Shown here: positions 38,167-52,230 of the stretch, piece after piece
How the letters are laid out: each line of letters opens with the position of its first letter
Numbering within the stretch: the first letter of the stretch is position 1
Assembly: GCA_021234155.1 (NCBI GenBank)
Contig: JAJEKV010000261.1
Location: 124,001-188,000, forward strand
Reading direction: 5' to 3'
Source: Isoetes taiwanensis
Lineage: Eukaryota; Streptophyta; Lycopodiopsida; Isoetales; Isoetaceae
Length of the DNA stretch: 64,000 nucleotides
Notes under the pieces: model-generated
The model's database searches: none
What the model was told of the DNA's origin: nothing
Seen by the model: the letters and a program-made list of their open reading frames with translations, nothing else
Made by a program: the position numbers and the translations under genes

Positions 38167-41100
38167 CCCAGTAGAACTAGCCTAGTCCAACTAGCTAGCA
38201 CATACATCAACTTCGGTCAATCCCTAAGTTGTATTATCAATCCACTATAAGTCGTGTAATGACAAGAATCATGTTCCATCATTTGCAAACTGCTACAGAA
38301 CTTAACAACATACATGTTCAACCAGCACAACATTTAACCACGGTATAGAAATCTATTGGATGTTTGATCCATTAATCTATGTGTAATCTTATAGTTTGTC
38401 TATGTAGGGCAATATATTCGTTTAAGGTCATAATGTAGTCTAAATCTCCCTGGTCCATTGAATACATAATAATACTTTATTCTCATCACATTTCTCGTCT
38501 AAGGTCGTAATCTAGCCTAAATCTCAATGGTCCATTGGATACATAATAGTACTTTCTGCCAATATGTGGAGCTAACAAATGTTATTAAGTTATACTCTTT
38601 GCCATGCAACTTATGCAAATAATGCAGGCTATTCTTAATGCTTCCACTAAATTTTTGTAAATAATCAAGGCCGAGAAGCTAGAAAACCACAGCCATGTAA
38701 TATTCATATTCATTTGGGTGTGAACAACTATTCTGTATTTTGTACTTTTAAGCCTGGACCTAGACTTGTAGGTTCATTTTTGCTCAGCCTTTTCCATATT
38801 TAATCAGACCTACAGATGATGATTTCATAAACAGCAGATTCTGTATCTTTCCAAATCAAAGATTTAGACATAAGTTATCCATTAATACTTCTTCTAGACA
38901 TCGAGAAGAATGCATAAATATTGAAGCCACGTTTTCAGTTGATACCTTGCTAGATCTGTTCCATTTTTTCCAGCCTATTTGAGCAATCAAAACATATGTG
39001 CCTTACCTTATTGCATTCATAGCAAAAAGATGTGAGCAAAATATTGCAATGAGAATTTTTCCATGATTTTATCTGAGTAACTTAAAGTCATTGCAGTTAG
39101 TGGATATTCTAGAACGTATCTTCCACTCCAAAGACTTTTCCCAAAGAACACGTTCAAACGAGCAAATGGAAGACAAAGGGAGGTGAAAACCACGTACCTG
39201 CAGCCAATCAATCATGAATTAGCATATTAATGGTAAAACATGAAGGGCCAAAAGGTACATTGGGTTTTCACGGCTTATAGCCCTTCACCCTTTGTATCCT
39301 TTTGCCATCAGTTAGTATCCATAGAAAAAGCAAGGAGACATTTAAGAACTTCATTTCTCGCACATCAGAATCATTCTATATTAAAGCTTAAAGCCTATGC
39401 ATCTGCAATGTCTGAACATAGATGCAATTATGCTTACACCATTCTATTCCTGAAATCTGATAAATCGATGCATACGCTACATTTGTTTTACCCCCTGTGC
39501 TACCTGTTCATGATCAGGATCATTTGCTTCAGCATCTTGTATAACTAGAAACGGTTAAATCAGAGGACTCCTCAGTTTGTTCTTTACTCGTGTACTGCCA
39601 TCAGTAACCTTCTTAATGCCATCAGTAGTAACATTCTTGCTCAAGGAGCGCTTTTACTCATCAAGATTCATTTTATAATCCTCACATTTTCTTACTGTTT
39701 GAAAATCAATGGCGCTACCATACAGGCCAATTCCAAATCTATTATTTCATTGCTGAGTGTCTCCCAATCATCTCCTAAGCTATAAACAATCCATCTGTAT
39801 CACAGTCGAAATGCTGGTCATCCATTTTGCCTTTTAGTTATAAGGCGGAAAAACTTTCTTCTTCCAAATCTAATCAATTCTTACAGTACACAAATTGCGG
39901 CCTTGTGTCCTTAGAATCTTTCTACATGCATGTATGATTTGGAGAAATCTGGGGGTCTACTCTGTATTTGCAGAATCTAGAATAGCTCTACTAACCGTAA
40001 TAAAGAAGCCAGTGCTTGAACTGTCTCTGTATGCAGCCAACCACCATATTTGTACAGTCCTGGAGAAACCTCTACCATACAGCGCAACCGTTTTTGGCTA
40101 AGCCTGCAAGATTACCTCTGGCCGAATCGAAACCCTAGCCTTCAGTAGTATTGCCACGAAATTCACTCTCGAAACCCTAGATTTTCTTATTTTGCCATAA
40201 TATTTTACTTAAAGAAATTGAAGAAAATGTGTGCTTGCAAACCTTTGAAATAAAACCCTTTACCTTTGTAAGATGCCAAGTGCCGTTGCATGCCTTTATG
40301 CTTTATGCATAAGCCTTTTTTTTGCACGAAGCACCAAATACCAAGTGCCTAACATGCATTTAAAGATGCATGCAAAAGGTTAAACTTTATAACTTTAGAT
40401 GAAACATGCATTTAAAGATGCACGCAAAAGATTCAACTTTATAGGTTTGGATCTTTTCATAAATAAGTCAAGATCCAAGTTTAAAGAAACAAATTCTCCA
40501 TCGTCTCTATAGAGGACCAAGTTATGGTAAGTATATGCAAAAGGTGTTCAAAGAATTAGCCCATCTTTAGATTTTTATCTTATAATTTCTAGGCAACCTA
40601 TACAATGTGTATAATATATTAAGCTACTTTGAATCACATGTACCGTCTACTCAGTATTACTGAATCAGTGCATAAGTGGATTCCTATGCATGTCATGCTA
40701 CATACTGCCAAATAGCATCAGAAGTTTAAAAATAAAAAAATCCTACCTCCAACCGTTAGGTAGTTTTGACCTCTTTTTATGTTGCTGAAATATTAGGGAG
40801 GGCAGACCCCTAATTATACAGCCGAGGTCATGCCCTACCTAATATAACAAGCAAGCCCAATATACTTCTATGCATCAACACCTTATTTGTGTCACCGATT
40901 AGAAGAAGTACCTTTTGACAATAGCTTGGAACTTCTTGTAGCAAATTGCAGTCTCAAAGTTTCGTGCATGGGAAGTTGCCTGCCTTGATGCATCCAGGTA
41001 TTCTCCTTTACAACCGAAAGTGGTTGAAACCATTGTGGACAAATCCTATATCATCTCATCAATATTGGAAGTCGCATAAGAAGGATTGAAATTGACATAT

Positions 41101-41967
41101 AGAAGTGGAAATATCTGTGACAAAAATATTAATCTGATGATATGGTCAAAACAATTAGTACGAATATATTTTAGAGCGTTAAATGGCTTAAGACACATAA
41201 TGTGTAGCCGAGTGGCATAATTTTTGTGCAACTGCATCGTGGTCTATGCCACTTTAAAAAGAATTGAACTTGTATAATGCAATCTTAAAAATACTTCACC
41301 GGATGCATAGGTATAAGATAGCTCAAAATCTCAAGACTTACAGTTATTCAAAGAGTAACTCGGCAATCCCATCAGCTACATCTCTGCTACTTTCATCTTT
41401 GGTTTTAATAACTGATTTCTCCATAGCTCTTGATGTATTTAAGCATTCCACAATTAGAACCCCGGTGATTCTTGGGTGTTGACCGATTTTAGTACCGTGA
41501 TATGCTCGCGTTTGTTTAATATCTAGTGGTTGGATGGCTTTTTTCAGGAACTCGACATCCTTAATTGTCCTCTCACAAGTATCCACCATCTAGCTCAACT
41601 GAATATTCATTAGATCTGCTCAGCACATTCTTCTACAACATGTACGCGTATGCTTTTGGTTCTTTCTCGTAACAAAGCATTGCCTGTATAGCATAGTTGG
41701 AGGATCCGATCCTGTTTTTACCATATCCCATAGCTTTGAGCTCACTTTCCATACAGGTAGAACTATTTCATCATCACATTCTTCCTGACCATAAATGATT
41801 TTCCTGTAATGTATGAGAGTAGCAACTGTTAGTGTTATAGCGTCAGCATGTAATAAAAGGTATCAACTAGTAGATTGCAGTCCATAACGCAGATGTAAAT
41901 GCAAGGAACATGATTCTCAAGTCACAAGTAACACTGGTTATACCAATGTATTGAAGTGTCTAAAAAA
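38167..41967. repeat. Array B, unit B4 (3.80 kb)
   Basis: A clean copy of the B unit. GGTACTTGCATTCTAGAAA, present near the start of B1, B2 and B6, is missing here and in B5 and B7, which defines two sub-types. Confidence 0.85.
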
Positions 41968-44900
41968 CCCAAAGAGAACTAGCCTAGTCCAACTAGCTAG
42001 CACATACATCAACTCCGGTCAATCCCTAAGTTGTATTATCAATCCACTATAAGTCGTGTAATGACAAGAATCATGTTCCATCATTTGCAAACTGCTACAG
42101 AACTTAACAACATACATGTTCAACCAGCACAACATTTAACCACGGTATAGAAATCTATTGGATGTTTGATCCATTAATCTATGTGTAATCTTATAGTTTG
42201 TCTATGTAGGGCAATATATTCGTTTAAGGTCATAATGTAGTCTAAATCTCCCTGGTCCATTGAATACATAATAATACTTTATTCTCATCACATTTCTCGT
42301 CTAAGGTCGTAATCTAGCCTAAATCTCAATGGTCCATTGGATACATAATAGTACTTTCTGCCAATATGTGGAGCTAACAAAGGTTATTAAGTTATACTCT
42401 TTGCCATGCAACTTATGCAAATAATGCAGGCTATTCTTAATGCTTCCACTAAATTTTTGTAAATAATCAAGGCCGAGAAGCTAGAAAACCACAGCCATGT
42501 AATATTCATATTCATTTGGGTGTGAACAACTATTCTGTATTTTGTACTTTTAAGCCTGGACCTAGACTTGTAGGTTCATTTTTGCTCAGCCTTTTCCATA
42601 TTTAATCAGACCTACAGATGATGATTTCATAAACAGCAGATTCTGTATCTTTCCAAATCAAAGATTTAGACATAAGTTATCCATTAATACTTCTTCTAGA
42701 CATCGAGAAGAATGCATAAATATTGAAGCCACGTTTTCAGTTGATACCTTGCTAGATCTGTTCCATTTTTTCCAGCCTATTTGAGCACCGAAAACATATG
42801 TGCCTTACTTTATTGCATTCATAGCAAAAGATGTGAGCAAAATATTGCAATGAGAATTTTTCCATGATTTTATACAGAACTTAAAGTCAGCTGCAGCAGC
42901 GGATATTCTAGAACGTATCTTCCACTCCAAAGACTTTTCCCAAAGAACACGTTCAAACGAGCAAATGGAAGACAAAGGGAGGTGAAAACCAATTACACGC
43001 AGCCAATCAATCATGAATTAGCATATTAATGGTAAAACATGAAGGGCCAAAAGGTACATTGGGTTTTTTCACTTTTATAGCCCTTCACCCTTTGTATCCT
43101 TTTGCCATCGGTTAGTATCCATAGAAAAAGCAAGGAGACATTTAAGAACTTCATTTTCGCACATCGAATCATTCTATATTAAAGCTTAAAGCCTATGCAT
43201 CCGCAATGTCCGAACATAGATGCAATTATGCTTACACCATTCTATTCTCGAAATCGATAAATCGATGCATACGCTACATTTGTTTTACCCCCTCGTGCTA
43301 CTGTTCATGATCGGGATCATTTGCTTCAAAGCATCTTGTATAACTAGAAACGGTTAAATCGAGAGGACTCCTCGGTTTGTTCTTTACTCGTAACGCCATC
43401 AAGAACCTTCTTAATGCCATCAAGTAGTAACATTCTTGCTCAAGGAGCGCTTTTACTCATCAAGATTCATTTTATAATCCTCACATTTTTTCTTCTTGTT
43501 TGAAAATCAATGGCGCTACCATACGGGCCAATTCCAAATCTATTATTTCATTTGCCGAAAGTGTCTCCCAATCATCTCCTAAGCTATAAACAATCCATCT
43601 CAGATCACACGGTCGAAATGTTGGTCATCCATTTTGCCTTTTAGTTATAAGGCGGAAAAACTTTCTTCTTCCAAATCTAATCAATTCTTACAAGGTACAA
43701 AATTGCGGCCTTGTGTCCTTAGAATCTTTCTACATGCATGTATGATTTGGAGAAATCTGGGGTCTACTCAGTATTTGCGAGAATCTAGAATAGCTCTACT
43801 AACCGTAAATAAAGAAGCCCGTTGCTTGAACTGTCTCTCGTATGCGACCAACCACCATATTTGTGCAGTCACGAGAAACCTCGCCATACAAATAAGAACC
43901 GTTTTTGGCTAAGCCTTGCAAGATTACCTCCGGCCGAATCGAAACCCTAGCCTTCAAAATGAGTATTGCCACGAAATTCACTCTCGAAACCCTAGATTTT
44001 CTTATTTTGCCATAATATTTTACTTAAAGAAATTGAAGAAAATGTGTGCTTGCAAACCTTTGAAATAAAACCCTTTACCTTTGTAAGATGCCAAGTGCCG
44101 TTGCATGCCTTTATGCTTTATGCATAAGCCTTTTTTTGCACGAAGCACCAAATACCAAGTGCCTAACATGCATTTAAAGATGCATGCAAAAGGTTAAACT
44201 TTATAACTTTAGATGAAACATGCATTTAAAGATGCACCCAAAAGATTCAACTTTATAGGTTTGGATCTTTTCATAAATAAGTCAAGATCCAAGTTTAAAG
44301 AAACAAATTCTCCATCGTCTCTATAGAGGACCAAGTTATGGTAAGTATATGCAAAAGGTGTTCAAAGAATTAGCCCATCTTTAGATTTTTATCTTATAAT
44401 TTCTAGGCAACCTATACAATGTGTATAATATATTAAGCTACTCTGAATCACATGTACCGTCTACTCAAGATTCTTGAATCGATTGCATAAGTGGATTCCT
44501 ATGCATGTCATGCTACATCTTGCCAAATAGCATCAGAAGTTTAAAAATAAAAAAATCCTACCTCCAACCGTTAGGTAGTTTTGACCTCTTTTTATGTTGC
44601 TGAAATATTAGGGAGGGCAGACCCCTAATTATACAACAGAGGTCATGCCCTACCTAATATAACAAGCAAGCCCAATATACTTCTATGCATCAACACCTTA
44701 TTTGTATCACCGATTAGAAGAAGTACCTTTTGACAATAGCTTGGAACTTCTTGTAGCAAATTGCGATCTCAAAGTTTCGTGCATGGGAAGTTGCCCGCCT
44801 TTGATGCATCCAGTATTCTCCTTTACAACCGAAAGTGGTTGAAACCATTGTGGACAAATCCTATATCATCTCATCAATATTGGAAGTCGCGATAAGAAGG

Positions 44901-45798
44901 ATTGAAATTGACATATAGAAGTGGAAATATCGTGACAAAAAAATATTAATCGATGATATGGTCAAAACAATTAGTATGAATAATATATTTTAGAGCGTTA
45001 AATGGCTTAAGACACATAATGTGTAGCCGAAAGTGGCATAATTTTTGTGTAACCGCATCGTGGTCTATGCCACTTTAAAAAAGAATTGAACTTGTATAAT
45101 GCAATCTTAAAAATACTTCACCGGATGCATAGGTATAAGATAGCTCAAAATCTCAAGACTTACGGTTATTCAAAGAGTAACTCGGCAATCCCATCAGCTA
45201 CATCTCTGCTACTTTCATCTTTGGTTTTAATAACTGATTTCTCCATAGCTCTTGATGTATTTAAGCATTCCACAATTAGAACCCCGGTGATTCTTGGGTG
45301 TTGACCGATTTTAGTACCGTGATATGCTCTCGTTTGTTTAATATCTAGTGGTTGGATGGCTTTTTCGTGAACTCGACATCCTTAATTGTCCTCTCACAAG
45401 TATCCACCATCTAGCTCAACTGAATATTCATTAGATCTGCTCAGCACATTCTTCTACAACATGTACGCGTATGCTTTTGGTTCTTTCTTGTAACAAAGCA
45501 TTGCCTCGTATAGCATAGTTGGAGGATCCGATCCCTGCTTTTTTTTACCATATCCCATAGCTTTGAGCTCACTTTCCATGAGGTAGAACTATTTCATCAT
45601 CACATTCTTCCCGACCATAAATGATTTTCCCTGTAATGTATGAGAGTAGCAATCTGTTAGTGTTATAGCATCAACATGTAATAAAAAGGTATCAACTAGT
45701 AGATTGCAGTCCATAACGCAGATGTAAATGCAAGGAACATGATTCTCAAGTCACAAGTAACATTTGGTTATACCAATGTATTGAAGTGTCTAAAAAAA
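41968..45798. repeat. Array B, unit B5 (3.83 kb)
   Basis: The most divergent copy between about 43000 and 45000. Nearly all changes there are small indels or substitutions at CAG/CTG, for example CTG read as CCG (ATCCGCAATGTCCGAAC) or CAG read as CAAG or CG. Confidence 0.85.
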
Positions 45799-48700
45799 CC
45801 CAGTAGAACTAGCCTAGTCCAACTAGCTAGCACATACATCAACTTCGGTCAATCCCTAAGTTGTATTATCAATCCACTATAAGTCATGTAATGACAAGAA
45901 TGGTACTTGCATTCTAGAAAATCATGTTCCATCATTTGCAAACTGCTACAGAACTTAACAACATACATGTTCAACCAAAGACAACATTTTAACCCACGGA
46001 TAGAAATCTATTGGATGTTTGATCCATTAATCTATGTGTAATCTTATAGTTTGTCTATGTAGGGCAACATATTCGTTTAAGGTCATAATGTAGTCTAAAT
46101 CTCCCTGGTCCATTGAATACATAATAATACTTTATTCTCATCACATTTCTCGTCTAAGGTCGTAATCTAGCCTAAATCTCAATGGTCCATTGGATACATA
46201 ATAGTACTTTCTGCCAATATGTGGAGCTAACAAAGGTTATTAAGTTATACTCTTTGCCATGCAACTTATGCAAATAATGCAGGCTATTCTTAATGCTTCC
46301 ACTAAATTTTTGTAAATAATCAAGGCCGAGAAGCTAGAAAACCACAGCCATGTAATATTCATATTCATTTGGGTGTGAACAACTATTCTGTATTTTGTAC
46401 TTTTAAGCCTGGACCTAGACTTGTAGGTTCATTTTTGCTCAGCCTTTTCCATATTTAATCAGACCTACAGATGATGATTTCATAAACAAACAGACGTCAG
46501 ATCTTTCCAAATCAAAGATTTAGACATAAGTTATCCATTAATACTTCTTCTAGACATCGAGAAGAATGCATAAATATTGAAGCCACGTTTTCAGTTGATA
46601 CCTTGCTAGATCTGTTCCATTTTTTCCAGCCTATTTGAGCAATCAAAAACATATGTGCCTTACCTTATTGCATTCATAGCAAAAGATGTGAGCAAAATAT
46701 TGCAATGAGAATTTTTCCATGATTTTTATCTGTAACTTTAAAGTCACCGCAGCTAATGTGGATATTCTAGAACGTATCTTCCACTCCAAAGACTTTTCCC
46801 AAAGAACACGTTCAAACGAGCAAATGGAAGACAAAGGGAGGTGAAAACCACGTACCTGCAGCCAATCAATCATGAATTAGCATATTAATGGTAAAACATG
46901 AAGGGCCAAAAGGTACATTGGGTTTTCACGGCTTATAGCCCTTCACCCTTTGTATCCTTTTGCCATCAGTTAGTATCCATAGAAAAAGCAAGGAGACATT
47001 TAAGAACTTCATTTCTCACACATCAGAATCATTCTATATTAAAGCTTAAAGCCTATGCATCTGCAATGTCTGAACATAGATGCAATTATGCTTACACCAT
47101 TCTATTCCTGAAATCTGATAAATCGATGCATACTCTACATTTGTTTTACCCCCTGTGCTACCTGTTCATGATCAGGATCATTTGCTTCAGCATCTTGTAT
47201 AACTAGAAACGGTTAAATCAGAGGACTCCTCAGCTTGTTCTTTACTCGTGTACTGCCATCAGTAACCTTCTTAATGCCATCAGTAGTAACATTCTTGCTC
47301 AAGGAGCGCTTTTACTCATCAAGATTCATTTTATAATCCTCACATTTTCTTACTGTTTGAAAATCAATGGCGCTACCATACAGGCCAATTCCAAATCTAT
47401 TATTTCATTGCTGATTGTCTCCCAATCATCTCCTAAGCTATAAACAATCCATCAGATCACAAATTCGAAATGTTTGGTCATCCATTTTGCCTTTTAGTTA
47501 TAAGGCGGAAAAACTTTCTTCTTCCAAATTTAATCAATTCTTACAGTACACAAATTGCGGCCTTGTATCCTTAGAATCTTTCTACATGCATGTATGATTT
47601 GGAGAAATCTGGGGGTCTACTCTGTATTTGCAGAATCTAGAATAACTCTACTAACCGTAATAAAGAAGCCAGTGCTTGAACTGTCTCTGTATGCAGCCAA
47701 CCACCATATTTGTACAGTCCTGGAGAAACCTCTGCCATACAGCGCAACCGTTTTTGGCTAGGCCTGCAAGATTACCTCTGGCCGAATCGAAACCCTAGCC
47801 TTCAGTAGTATTGCCACGAAATTCACTCTTGAAACCCTAGATTTTCTTATTTTGCCATAATATTTTACTTAAAGAAATTGAAGAAAATGTGTGCTTGCAA
47901 ACCTTTGAAATAAAACCCTTTACCTTTGTAAGATGCCAAGTGCCGTTGCATGCCTTTATGCTTTATGCATAAGCCTTTTTTTTGCACGAAGCACCAAATA
48001 CCAAGTGCCTAACATGCATTTAAAGATGCATGCAAAAGGTTAAACTTTATAACTTTAGATGAAACATGCATTTAAAGATGCACGCAAAAGATTCAACTTT
48101 ATAGGTTTGGATCTTTTCATAAATAAGTCAAGATCCAAGTTTAAAGAAACAAATTCTCCATCGTCTCTATAGAGGACCAAGTTATGGTAAGTATATGCAA
48201 AAGGTGTTCAAAGAATTAGCCCATCTTTAGATTTTTATCTTATAATTTCTAGGCAACCTATACAATGTGTATAATATATTAAGCTACTTTGAATCACATG
48301 TACCGTCTACACTCGAAAAGATATCAATCAGTGCATAAGTGGATTCCTATGCATGTCATGCTACATAACGCCAAATAGCATCGAAGTTTAAAAATAAAAA
48401 ATCCTACCTCCAACCGTTAGGTAGTTTTGACCTCTTTTTATGGTGCTTTGAATATTAGGAGGGCGAGACCCTAATTATACAAACAGAGGTCATGCCCTAC
48501 CTAATATAACAAGCAAGCCCAATATACTTCTATGCATCAACACCTTATTTGTGTCACCGATTAGAAGAAGTACCTTTTGACAATAGCTTGGAACTTCTTG
48601 TAGCAAATTGCAGTCTCAAAGTTTCGTGCATGGGAAGTTGCCTGCCTTGATGCATCCAGGTATTCTCCTTTACAACCGAAAGTGGTTGAAACCATTGTGG

Positions 48701-49632
48701 ACAAATCCTATATCATCTCATCAATATTGGAAGTCGCATAAGAAGGATTGAAATTGACATATAGAAGTGGAAATATCTGTGACAAAAATATTAATCTGAT
48801 GATATGGTCAAAACAATTAGTACGAATATATTTTAGAGCGTTAAATGGCTTAAGACACATAATGTGTAGCCGAGTGGCATAATTTTTGTTAACCGCATGC
48901 ATCGTGGTCTATGCCACTTTAAAAAGAATTGAACTTGTATAATGCAATCTTAAAAATACTTCACCGGATGCATAGGTATAAGATAGCTCAAAATCTCAAG
49001 ACTTACAGTTATTCAAAGAGTAACTCGGCAATCCCATCAGCTACATCTCTGCTACTTTCATCTTTGGTTTTAATAACTGATTTCTCCATAGCTCTTGATG
49101 TATTTAAGCATTCCACAATTAGAACCCCGGTGATTCTTGGGTGTTGACCGATTTTAGTACCGTATATGCTCGTTTGTTTAATATCTAGTGGTTGGATGGC
49201 TTTTTTCAGGAACTCGACATCCTTAATTGTCCTCTCACAAGTATCCACCATCTAGCTCAACTGAATATTCATTAGATCTGCTCAGCACATTCTTCTACAA
49301 CATGTACGCATATGCTTTTGGTTCTTTCTCGTAACAAAGCATTGCTCAGATAGCATAGTTGGAGGATCCGATCCCTGCTTTTTACCATATCCCATAGCTT
49401 TGAGCTCACTTTCCATCTGTGTAGAACTATTTCATCATCACATTCTTCCTGACCATAAATGATTTTCCTGTAATGTATGAGAGTAGCAACTGTTAGTGTT
49501 ATAGCATCAGCATGTAATAAAAGGTATCAACTAGTAGATTGCAGTCCATAACGCAGATGTAAATGCAAGGAACATGATTCTCAAGTCACAAGTAACACTG
49601 GTTATACCAATGTATTGAAGTGTCTAAAAAAA
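45799..49632. repeat. Array B, unit B6 (3.83 kb)
   Basis: A B unit of the longer sub-type, like B1 and B2, with scattered CAG/CTG-associated differences (for example near 46490, 47452 and 48309). Confidence 0.85.
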
Positions 49633-52179
49633 CCCAGTAGAACTAGCCTAGTCCAACTAGCTAGCACATACATCAACTTCGGTCAATCCCTAAGTTGTAT
49701 TATCAATCCACTATAAGTCGTGTAATGACAAGAATCATGTTCCATCATTTGCAAACTGCTACAGAACTTAACAACATACATGTTCAACCAGCACAACATT
49801 TAACCACGGTATAGAAATCTATTGGATGTTTGATCCATTAATCTATGTGTAATCTTATAGTTTGTCTATGTAGGGCAACATATTCGTTTAAGGTCATAAT
49901 GTAGTCTAAATCTCCCTGGTCCATTGAATACATAATAATACTTTATTCTCATCACATTTCTCGTCTAAGGTCGTAATCTAGCCTAAATCTCAATGGTCCA
50001 TTGGATACATAATAGTACTTTCTGCCAATATGTGGAGCTAACAAAGGTTATTAAGTTATACTCTTTGCGATGCAAATAATGCAGGCTATTCTTAATGCAT
50101 CCACTAAATTTTTGTAAATAATCAAGGCCGAGAAGCTAGAAAACCACAGCCATGTAATATTCATATTCATTTGGGTGTGAACAACTATTCTGTATTTTGT
50201 ACTTTTAAGCCTGGACCTAGACTTGTAGGTTCATTTTTGCTCAGCCTTTTCCATATTTAATCAGACCTACAGATGATGATTTCATAAACAGCAGATTCTG
50301 TATCTTTCCAAATCAAAGATTTAGACATAAGTTATCCTATTAATACTTCTTCTAGACATCGAGAAGAATGCATAAATATTGAAGCCACGTTTTCAGTTGA
50401 TACCTTGCTAGATCTGTTCCATTTTTTCCAGCCTATTTGAGCACCGAAAACATATGTGCCTTACCTTATTGCATTCATAGCAAAAGATGTGAGCAAAATA
50501 TTGCAATGAGAATTTTTCCATGATTTTATACAGAACTTAAAGTCAGCTGCAGCAGCGGATATTCTAGAACGTATCTTCCACTCCAAAGACTTTTCCCAAA
50601 GAACACGTTCAAACGAGCAAATGGAAGACAAAGGGAGGTGAAAACCACGTACCTGCAGCCAATCAATCATGAATTAGCATATTAATGGTAAAACATGAAG
50701 GGCCAAAAGGTACATTGGGTTTTCACGGCTTGTAGCCCTTCACCCTTTGTATCCTTTTGCCATCAGTTAGTATCCATAGAAAAAGCAAGGAGACATTTAA
50801 GAACTTCATTTCTCACACATCAGAATCATTCTATATTAAATCTTAAAGCCTATGCATCTGCAATGTCTGAACATAGATGCAATTATGCTTACACCATTCT
50901 ATTCCTGAAATCTGATAAATCGATGCATACTCTACATTTGTTTTACCCCTGTGCTAATTGTTCATGATCGGGGATCATTTGCTTCAAGCATCTTGTATAA
51001 CTAGAAACGGTTAAATCGGAGGACTCCTCGGCTTGTTCTTTACTCGTGTACCGCCATCAGTAACCTTCTTAATGCCATCAGTAGTAACATTCTTGCTCAA
51101 GGAGCGCTTTTACTCATCAAGATTCATTTTATAATCCTCACATTTTCTTACTGTTTGAAAATCAATGGCGCTACCATACAGGCCAATTCCAAATCTATTA
51201 TTTCATTGCTGAGTGTCTCCCAATCATCTCCTAAGCTATAAACAATCCATCTGTATCACAGTCGAAATGCTGGTCATCCATTTTGCCTTTTAGTTATAAG
51301 TCGGAAAAACTTTCTTCTTCCAAATCTAATCAATTCTTACAGTACACAAATTGCGGCCTTGTGTCCTTAGAATCTTTCTACATGCATGTATGATTTGGAG
51401 AAATCTGGGGGTCTACTCTGTATTTGCAGAATCTAGAATAGCTCTACTAACCGTAATGAAGAAGCCAGTGCTTGAACTGTCTCTGTATGCAGCCAACCAC
51501 CATATTTGTACAGTCCTGGAGAAACCTCTGCCATACAGCGCAACCGTTTTTGGCTAGGCCTGCAAGATTACCTCTGGCCGAATCGAAACCCTAGCCTTCA
51601 GTAGTATTGCCACGAAATTCACTCTCGAAACCCTAGATTTTCTTATTTTGCCATAATATTTTACTTAAAGAAAATTGAAGAAAATGTGTGCTTGCAAACC
51701 TTTGAAATAAAACCCTTTACCTTTGTAAGATGCCAAGTGCCGTTGCATGCCTTTATGCTTTATGCATAAGCCTTTTTTTTGCACGAAGCACCAAATACCA
51801 AGTGCCTAACATGCATTTAAAGATGCATGCAAAAGGTTAAACTTTATAACTTTAGATGAAACATGCATTTAAAGATGCACGCAAAAGATTCAACTTTATA
51901 GGTTTGGATCTTTTCATAAATAAGTCAAGATCCAAGTTTAAAGAAACAAATTCTCCATCGTCTCTATAGAGGACCAAGTTATGGTAAGTATATGCAAAAG
52001 GTGTTCAAAGAATTAGCCCATCTTTAGATTTTTATCTTATAATTTCTAGGCAACCTATACAATGTGTATAATATATTAAGCTACTTTGAATCACATGTAC
52101 CGTCTACTCAGTATTACTGAATCAGTGCATAAGTGGATTCCTATGCATGTCATGCTACATACTGCCAAATAGCATCAGA

Positions 52180-52184
<5 letters not shown>
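49633..52184. repeat. Array B, unit B7, truncated (2.55 kb)
   Basis: Stops at CATCAGAAGTTT, where full units continue AAAAATAAAAAA and TCCTACCTCC. Like A3, it ends exactly at an internal A-rich site. Confidence 0.85.

Positions 52185-52226
<42 letters not shown>
52185..52226. repeat. A42 run joining array B to the LINE
   Basis: Pure A-run ending at the right CTTT target copy (52227-52230). If the nested model is right, this is the distal part of the SINE poly(A) tail. Confidence 0.95.
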
Positions 52227-52228
<2 letters not shown>

Positions 52229-52230
52229 TT

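Noticed and set aside
16165-52184. Arrays as rDNA spacer or a CRISPR-like array
   Set aside because: No rRNA genes are present in the units, the units are 3.8 kb with exon-like content, and the host is a plant; nothing resembles short spaced repeats with unique spacers.
16165-52184. Arrays as centromeric satellite
   Set aside because: Unit length of 3.8 kb, intron-like content and only about ten copies do not fit typical 150-180-bp plant centromere repeats.
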